Shown one piece after another: positions 60,450 through 64,000 of a stretch of 64,000 nt of DNA. The position numbers and the translations under genes are program-made. The notes under the pieces were generated by a model that was not told the DNA's origin, ran no database searches, and saw only the letters and a program-made list of their open reading frames with translations. Source of the stretch: a bacterium (GTDB taxonomy: Bacteria; Patescibacteriota; Microgenomatia; UBA1406; GWC2-37-13); NCBI GenBank assembly GCA_029573715.1, contig JAKQDR010000261.1, forward strand, positions 23,960 to 87,959. Direction: 5' to 3'. Position 1 is the stretch's first letter. Every line of letters begins with the position of its first letter.

Positions 60450-60521
60450 GCCCAAATAGTTTAGTGGTAAAACAAACCCATGGTAAGGGTTAGACTGGGG
60501 GTTCGATTCCCCCTTTGGGCT
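60450..60521 (+). tRNA. tRNA-Thr (anticodon GGU)
   Basis: 72 nt. The acceptor stem is GCCCAAA/TTTGGGC with discriminator T; CCA is not encoded. D stem GTTT/AAAC. The anticodon stem AACCC/GGGTT has loop ATGGTAA, so anticodon GGT (GGU), reading ACC and ACU. T stem GGGGG/CCCCC with loop TTCGATT. Confidence 0.95.
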
Positions 60522-60577
60522 CACTGTTAGCTCTTAATGAGCGTAGCGAGGGTCATTTGGTACGCCAGAGGCGGACT

Positions 60578-60633
60578 AACTGACAGTAATGCTCGCCCTT
60601 TGTTCACAAACTGTCAGTTGAGTAATGCCCGCC
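60578..60633 (+). repeat. inverted plus direct repeat in the tRNA-Thr downstream spacer
   Basis: AACTGACAG (60578-60586) and CTGTCAGTT (60611-60619) can form a 9-bp stem around 24 nt. Just after each arm lies a near-identical 12-mer, GTAATGCTCGCC (60586-60597) and GTAATGCCCGCC (60622-60633). It may be a duplicated element in the transcript tail. Confidence 0.55.
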
Positions 60634-60656
60634 GACTCTCACTGCGTGAAGAGCTT

Positions 60657-60701
60657 TTCTCGAGCGTAGTCGAGAGAAACTGGGGATAAGCTCAGGCAAA
60701 C
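60657..60701 (+). repeat. dispersed TCGAG-type repeat
   Basis: TTTTCTCGAGCGTAGTCGAG and a following GGATAAGCTCAGG word. Both words belong to the repeat family seen at 56975, 62580-62810 and 63661-63736. Confidence 0.6.
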
Positions 60702-60787
60702 GGAAAGATGTGAAGGGCAAACAAACTTTTTGCGAGTATAATTACTCAACTTTCGCTTATCCGTACACTTAGAAATTTGAATTAATT

Positions 60788-61444
60788 ATGGAAATAAAAT
60801 ATCTCGGGCATGCCAGTTTTCTCATTAAAACCAAATCTGCAGACGTAGTGATTGATCCGTTTGGCCCAAGCTCAGGGTTGAAATTCCCCAAAACAAAGGC
60901 TGATATTGTCTTGGTGTCACATAATCACGACGATCACAACTATGTCAAGGGAATTGAGGGCGATCCCGTTGTGTTTGATTGGCCCGGTGAGTATGACTGT
61001 CGCGGGGTGGCACTGCGTGGCTTTTCGACATTCCACGATGGAGCACATGGGGCAGAAAGAGGAACAAACGTAATGTTTAAACTGACGACAGAACAGATGA
61101 GTGTGCTTCATTGTGGTGATTTGGGCCATATGCTTGATGACAAGCTGATAGATGAAATTGGAAATGTCGACATTTTATGTATTCCGGTGGGTGGATACTA
61201 CACCATTGATCACCAAGTAGCTCTCCAGCTCACCAAAAAAATTGATCCCGCTTTGGTGCTCCCGATGCACTTTGCTCGACCAGGTTTGGACACCAAAATA
61301 GCCCAACACCTCAAGCCAGTATATGAATTTCTCCAGGCAATCGGTCAATCGGGGGCCACACCCCAACCCAAACTTGCCATTAAAAGAGAAGAAGTGATTC
61401 AAGAAACAAACACGAAGGTCGTCTTGCTTGAATCGGCGGTGTAA
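60788..61444 (+). CDS. metallo-beta-lactamase-fold hydrolase, UPF0173/UlaG-like
   Basis: 218 residues. A compact MBL-fold protein with the metal motif as VSHNHDDHNYV and later HCGDLGH and a final His in LPMHFARPG. It lacks extra domains. Members of this group are metal-dependent hydrolases, often of unknown substrate (the best known is L-ascorbate-6-phosphate lactonase, UlaG). TATAAT at 60737-60742 lies about 45 bp upstream, so this gene probably has a real leader, unlike many neighbours. No Shine-Dalgarno was seen. Confidence 0.85.
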   Translation: MEIKYLGHASFLIKTKSADVVIDPFGPSSGLKFPKTKADIVLVSHNHDDHNYVKGIEGDPVVFDWPGEYDCRGVALRGFSTFHDGAHGAERGTNVMFKLTTEQMSVLHCGDLGHMLDDKLIDEIGNVDILCIPVGGYYTIDHQVALQLTKKIDPALVLPMHFARPGLDTKIAQHLKPVYEFLQAIGQSGATPQPKLAIKREEVIQETNTKVVLLESAV

Positions 61445-61536
61445 CTTCAACCAAGTACCCCATACAAAACAGAAACATCATCTGCGCAATCTCTTTGTGT
61501 TCGAGTATCGAGTATACGTACGGATAATTCTTTGGA

Positions 61537-61542
61537 TATAAT
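61537..61542 (+). promoter_or_regulatory. -10 box for gene 61549
   Basis: Consensus TATAAT, 6 bp before ATG 61549. Confidence 0.6.
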
Positions 61543-61548
61543 ACTCCT

Positions 61549-62004
61549 ATGTCCGATATCCAACCGCTTAATCCTGAACAACTAAAGAAAAAGCCGCCGA
61601 GTCTGTTTAAAGTCGGGACACTCGCGATACTTATGGCAGGAATATTTGTATTTGGCATCCTTGCACAACAGGAGTCGCATATCTCCTCTCAATCAAGCCT
61701 CAGTGTGCTGGGTGAAGATACCCAAACCCTTGAGTCTTACTTACCCGACACTATCAAGCAACCCCTTACTCTTATCGCAACAAAAGAAGCGCAGGTTGAA
61801 ACCGCAACGCTATTTGACGCAGGAAAAGAAATGCTCAGCTCGGAAGCTGCAAAACTAGCAAGCCACGCAGGGGCACAAGTTGAAAAAGTGGCCTCAGATG
61901 CCGCCCAGAATGTGACTGACTTTGTATATAAAAACACGATTGAACGCATCATTAACACGCTCATCCAATCATTGCCCATTGAAAGACAACAACAATATAA
62001 ATAA
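61549..62004 (+). CDS. single-pass membrane protein of unknown function, helical ectodomain
   Basis: 151 residues: a short cytoplasmic start with Lys run (EQLKKKPPSLFK), one membrane helix (GTLAILMAGIFVFGILA, about 23-40), then a Ser/Gln-rich and largely helical outside part (about 75-130) with many Ala and no Cys. A leaderless promoter (TATAAT, 6 bp) precedes it. It stops 12 bp before the SpoU-type methylase gene, so the two may share a transcript. No family is recognised. Confidence 0.75.
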   Translation: MSDIQPLNPEQLKKKPPSLFKVGTLAILMAGIFVFGILAQQESHISSQSSLSVLGEDTQTLESYLPDTIKQPLTLIATKEAQVETATLFDAGKEMLSSEAAKLASHAGAQVEKVASDAAQNVTDFVYKNTIERIINTLIQSLPIERQQQYK

Positions 62005-62016
62005 GACTGATACGCT

Positions 62017-62550
62017 ATGACCAAACTTAATGCGCGCGCACTCCGGCACACTCCCCCATCGGCTCTTGCCGAGGAAAAACAAAAACTCACGCGCAACCAG
62101 GTGTTTCTCATCCTTGAAGATATCTACGACACATACAACATAGGGGGGCTATTTCGACTCGCTGATGCGCTCGCCGTACAACGCGTGTATCTGTGTGGTG
62201 AAACCGAAAAACCTCCAAATACCCGTATCCACAAAGCCAGTTGCGGGACATATAAAGTGGTGCCCTGGGAATATGCACCCCACACCCAAGACGTACTCAC
62301 GAAGCTCAAAGATACGACTGCCGGGTTACGCACCATTGCTATAGAGCAATCCCACACATCAATCTCCTATCACGCCATTGCCAAAGGCATGCCAATAGCT
62401 CTTATCGTGGGCAATGAAACAAGGGGCATCTCACCGCAAACACTTAATATGTGCGATCATATCGCTGAAATACCTATGTGGGGTGTGAATAAATCGCTGA
62501 ATGTCATTGTGAGTGCTGCGATCGTCTCCTATCACCTCATGACACAGTAA
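62017..62550 (+). CDS. SpoU/TrmH-family RNA 2'-O-methyltransferase, short form
   Basis: 177 residues of the SPOUT fold. Motif 1 is DIYDTYNIGGLFRLADAL (Asn, Arg), motif 2 ALIVGNETRGIS, motif 3 IPMWGVNKSLNVIVSAAIV. It is smaller than the 20597 protein and has no C-terminal extension, so it may target a different site in tRNA or rRNA. It follows the 61549 gene by 12 bp, so a two-gene transcript is likely. A repeat-rich spacer follows. Confidence 0.88.
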   Translation: MTKLNARALRHTPPSALAEEKQKLTRNQVFLILEDIYDTYNIGGLFRLADALAVQRVYLCGETEKPPNTRIHKASCGTYKVVPWEYAPHTQDVLTKLKDTTAGLRTIAIEQSHTSISYHAIAKGMPIALIVGNETRGISPQTLNMCDHIAEIPMWGVNKSLNVIVSAAIVSYHLMTQ

Positions 62551-62579
62551 ATCGAACCTGACACTCCTTATCTCATACG

Positions 62580-62810
62580 GTTCGAGCCTAGACGAGAACC
62601 CCCTATTACTGTTCGAGTGAAATCGAGAACCCTCTGTTATCGTTCGAGCGAAATCGAGAACCCTCTGTTACTATTTTCCTTCTCGACTAAGTTTACAGTG
62701 AGTCTATCGAACTGCTCGAAGAATGCAGGCTTATGCATGCAATATTTTTGTTTGTTATCGTTCGAGCAACGCCGAGAATTCTCTGTTACGGTTCGAGTGA
62801 AATCGAGAAC
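62580..62810 (+). repeat. cluster of 20-bp GTTCGAG...CGAGAAC repeats
   Basis: Five copies of GTTCGAGTGAAATCGAGAAC or close variants, spaced 11-100 bp. A sixth is at 63717-63736. The arms are partly complementary, so each copy could form a small hairpin. These resemble REP-type elements seen in many genomes. Confidence 0.85.
62679..62724 (+). repeat. 46-bp direct repeat, copy 1
   Basis: Begins CTTCTCGACTAAGTTTACAG and ends CTGCTCGAAGAAT. It matches 63661-63706 with one mismatch and lies 160 bp before the DUF11 gene. Confidence 0.9.
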
Positions 62811-62849
62811 TCATTCGTGATTTAGCATATTTTACCCACTATCCTATAA

Positions 62850-62878
62850 TTGACAATGCGTCTATCCTGTAGTATAAT
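62850..62878 (+). promoter_or_regulatory. perfect consensus promoter of the DUF11 gene
   Basis: TTGACA (62850-62855), 17-bp spacer, TATAAT (62873-62878), then 6 bp to ATG 62885. Both hexamers and the spacer are ideal, and the expected first transcript base falls on or beside the A of the ATG. Confidence 0.85.
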
Positions 62879-62884
62879 CCCTTC

Positions 62885-63574
62885 ATGCAATTACTTCAGA
62901 GAATCGTTAGTTTATTTTCAATCTGTGCATTACTGGTTGCCTCCACCACTGCAGTCGTGGCATCTTCAGGTTCATATGGTGCATATGGAGGTGGCAGCTC
63001 ACAAGGTGGCGATTGTTTGTCGCTTGATCAAATGGTTTCAAATCCCGCAGTAACTACACAAATTGAATATATCGATAATATCTTGCCCCAAGGAGCTAAA
63101 TATAAACCAAATCAAGCATTTTACGCGCGCGTAAAAGTAAAAAATACTGGGCGCATCGTCGCGCCAGATGTAGTGGTAACTAATGAAATCCCCCAGTGCT
63201 TCACCTACATCGGAGGGCCGGGATCGCTTAACAAAGGAGGCAATGTGCTCACCATTGACATTGGCGATTTACAACCTCAAGAAGAACACGTGCTGTATAT
63301 CACCTACAAAGTGGGTGATGCGACATGCTTCCCCAATCAGCCCGTTTATTGCGCCACTAACAAAATGCGCGCAGTAACTGACGTATGCAACCCGGTAGAA
63401 GATCATGCCCAACTCTGCGTTGAGCCACAAGTGCTCGGGCTAACCAAAGGTGGAATGCCGATTGATTTACACGAAACTCCTCAAGCAGGCCCCGCCAATC
63501 TAATCTTTGTTTTGGCCGGACAAATCGCACTTGGTGCATTTGGCCTCTTCCTCAAAAACCGCGCCAACGCCTAG
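62885..63574 (+). CDS. secreted DUF11-like surface protein with PQAG sorting-like end
   Basis: 229 residues: a signal peptide (about 1-27, ending VVASSG), a Gly/Ser/Tyr-rich stretch, a DUF11-type beta domain (FYARVKVKNTGRIVAPDVVVTNEIP, then DIGDLQPQEEHVLYITYKV), five Cys in the mature part, and a C-terminus with TPQAGPANLIFVLAGQIALG and a short basic tail. The PQAG-helix-basic order resembles a relaxed LPxTG signal of the local sortase. The gene has the best promoter in the window and is bracketed by two copies of a 46-bp repeat (62679, 63661), so it may move as a unit. Confidence 0.82.
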   Translation: MQLLQRIVSLFSICALLVASTTAVVASSGSYGAYGGGSSQGGDCLSLDQMVSNPAVTTQIEYIDNILPQGAKYKPNQAFYARVKVKNTGRIVAPDVVVTNEIPQCFTYIGGPGSLNKGGNVLTIDIGDLQPQEEHVLYITYKVGDATCFPNQPVYCATNKMRAVTDVCNPVEDHAQLCVEPQVLGLTKGGMPIDLHETPQAGPANLIFVLAGQIALGAFGLFLKNRANA

Positions 63575-63660
63575 GGCAGATCAAAAACCTTCTCGATTGT
63601 TCCACCATCCTTGCTTCTTTTACTCTCACCTTGCATCTTCATATGGTTCGAGCACTTTCA

Positions 63661-63706
63661 CTTCTCGACTAAGTTTACAGTGAGTCTGTCGAACTGCTCG
63701 AAGAAT
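63661..63706 (+). repeat. 46-bp direct repeat, copy 2
   Basis: Same unit as 62679-62724 with one mismatch (TCTGTCGA instead of TCTATCGA), about 90 bp behind the DUF11 gene. Confidence 0.9.
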
Positions 63707-63792
63707 ACTTATTATCGTTCGAGTGAAATCGAGAACCCCCTTCTTTGTTGTTTTCTCTTTCATCTTGCATCTTGATATGCCCCCATTTCCCC

Positions 63793-63820
63793 TTGTATTA
63801 CGCCTGAAAAATGCTATACT
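63793..63820 (+). promoter_or_regulatory. promoter candidate at the window end
   Basis: TTGTAT (63793-63798), 16-bp spacer, TATACT (63815-63820). The transcript would have a leader of at least 170 nt. Confidence 0.5.
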
Positions 63821-63841
63821 ATAGGCTGTATTTTCCATTCC

Positions 63842-63862
63842 ACTCCCGTATTGCATGGGAGT
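63842..63862 (+). promoter_or_regulatory. leader hairpin
   Basis: ACTCCCGT (63842-63849) pairs with ATGGGAGT (63855-63862) around loop ATTGC: eight pairs, one of them G-U. It lies about 15 nt into the predicted transcript. There is no T run, so it is more likely a regulatory leader element than a terminator. Confidence 0.4.
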
Positions 63863-64000
63863 ACGCGTGGCAAATGCACCTTACCATTCCGAGAGCTAAT
63901 AAACAAAGGTCATAAGCGAATAGCGAATGGCTCATGGCAAAAAACAGTAGCACAGTTTAGTTTGTATGTGCGGGAGCGATTTGTGTCCATATAAAGTGGA

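Larger units (their letters stand above)
62551..62884 (+). other. repeat-rich spacer before the DUF11 gene
   Basis: 334 bp with no gene. It holds five copies of a 20-bp GTTCGAG...CGAGAAC word (62580-62599, 62611-62630, 62642-62661, about 62760-62779, 62791-62810) and one 46-bp unit (62679-62724) repeated at 63661-63706. A consensus promoter closes it at 62850-62878. Confidence 0.85.
63575..64000 (+). other. repeat-rich spacer and possible leader RNA
   Basis: 426 bp without a convincing gene. It contains the second 46-bp repeat (63661-63706), a 20-bp TCGAG repeat (63717-63736), a promoter candidate at 63793-63820 and a stable hairpin at 63842-63862. Short open frames here are not conserved-looking. 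A start codon for the next gene may lie beyond the window. Confidence 0.7.

Overview
The window reads as a piece of a Candidate Phyla Radiation (Patescibacteria) genome, most like Microgenomates. This is an inference from gene content and style, not from an rRNA or marker phylogeny. The pointers are: short house-keeping genes packed on both strands; a sortase with LPxTG-like surface proteins; secreted proteins joined by long Thr/Pro 'TPTP' linkers; small conserved proteins of unknown function; no respiratory, amino-acid or cofactor operons; and standard stop-codon use (TGA is a stop). No rRNA, integrase, transposase or CRISPR array was seen. Two tRNA genes are present: Leu-CAA and Thr-GGU.

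Layout. 1-3605: a VKOR-dihydroorotate dehydrogenase fusion cut by the window edge, a DEAD-box helicase, a GIY-YIG protein and a ferric-reductase-like membrane protein. 3761-7937: two large secreted proteins, one with SdrD-type/DUF11 domains and one with plant-type leucine-rich repeats. 8016-13360: an RRM protein, an AlkD-like repair protein with a broken DHH gene behind it, a carbonic-anhydrase-like protein, an LCP protein, an unknown protein and RarA. 13382-17775: a subtilase inserted between two copies of the rarA 3' end, then small unknown genes and a NUDIX hydrolase. 17910-22989: HflX, MetG, a TrmH-like methylase, phosphofructokinase and a LOG-like protein. 23027-32322: sortase, a 2490-residue surface protein and Obg. 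32452-36212: a small protein and a delta-60 repeat surface protein. 36228-44096: a three-gene ABC exporter, then a DsbA-like, alpha/beta hydrolase, Mur-ligase-like, DegT-like and FemX-like cell-envelope run. 44854-55985: membrane and TPR proteins, a DksA/TraR-like protein, an Lgt-like protein, a HAD protein, three membrane glycosyltransferases, a sugar epimerase and a Cys-rich membrane protein. 56054-64000: Ung, tRNA-Leu, an SGNH hydrolase, PAP2, DnaB, tRNA-Thr, an MBL-fold protein, a second SpoU methylase, a small DUF11 surface protein and repeat-rich spacers.

How it fits together. Much of the window serves a Gram-positive-like cell surface: sortase and its substrates, LCP, FemX, Mur-ligase-like, Lgt-like and lipid-linked sugar transferases. 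A membrane thiol-redox theme (VKOR, DsbA, ferric-reductase-like) would support disulfides in the Cys-rich secreted proteins. The rest is translation and replication upkeep.

The most notable signals are: (1) the VKOR-PyrD fusion; (2) at least 24 start codons sitting 5-11 bp behind a -10 box, implying pervasive leaderless mRNAs; (3) DNA-repeat-derived inserts at the same beta-hairpin of both HflX and Obg; (4) the subtilase cassette bounded by a 46-bp duplication of the rarA end; (5) an internal LPATG signal followed by an internal signal peptide in the giant ORF.
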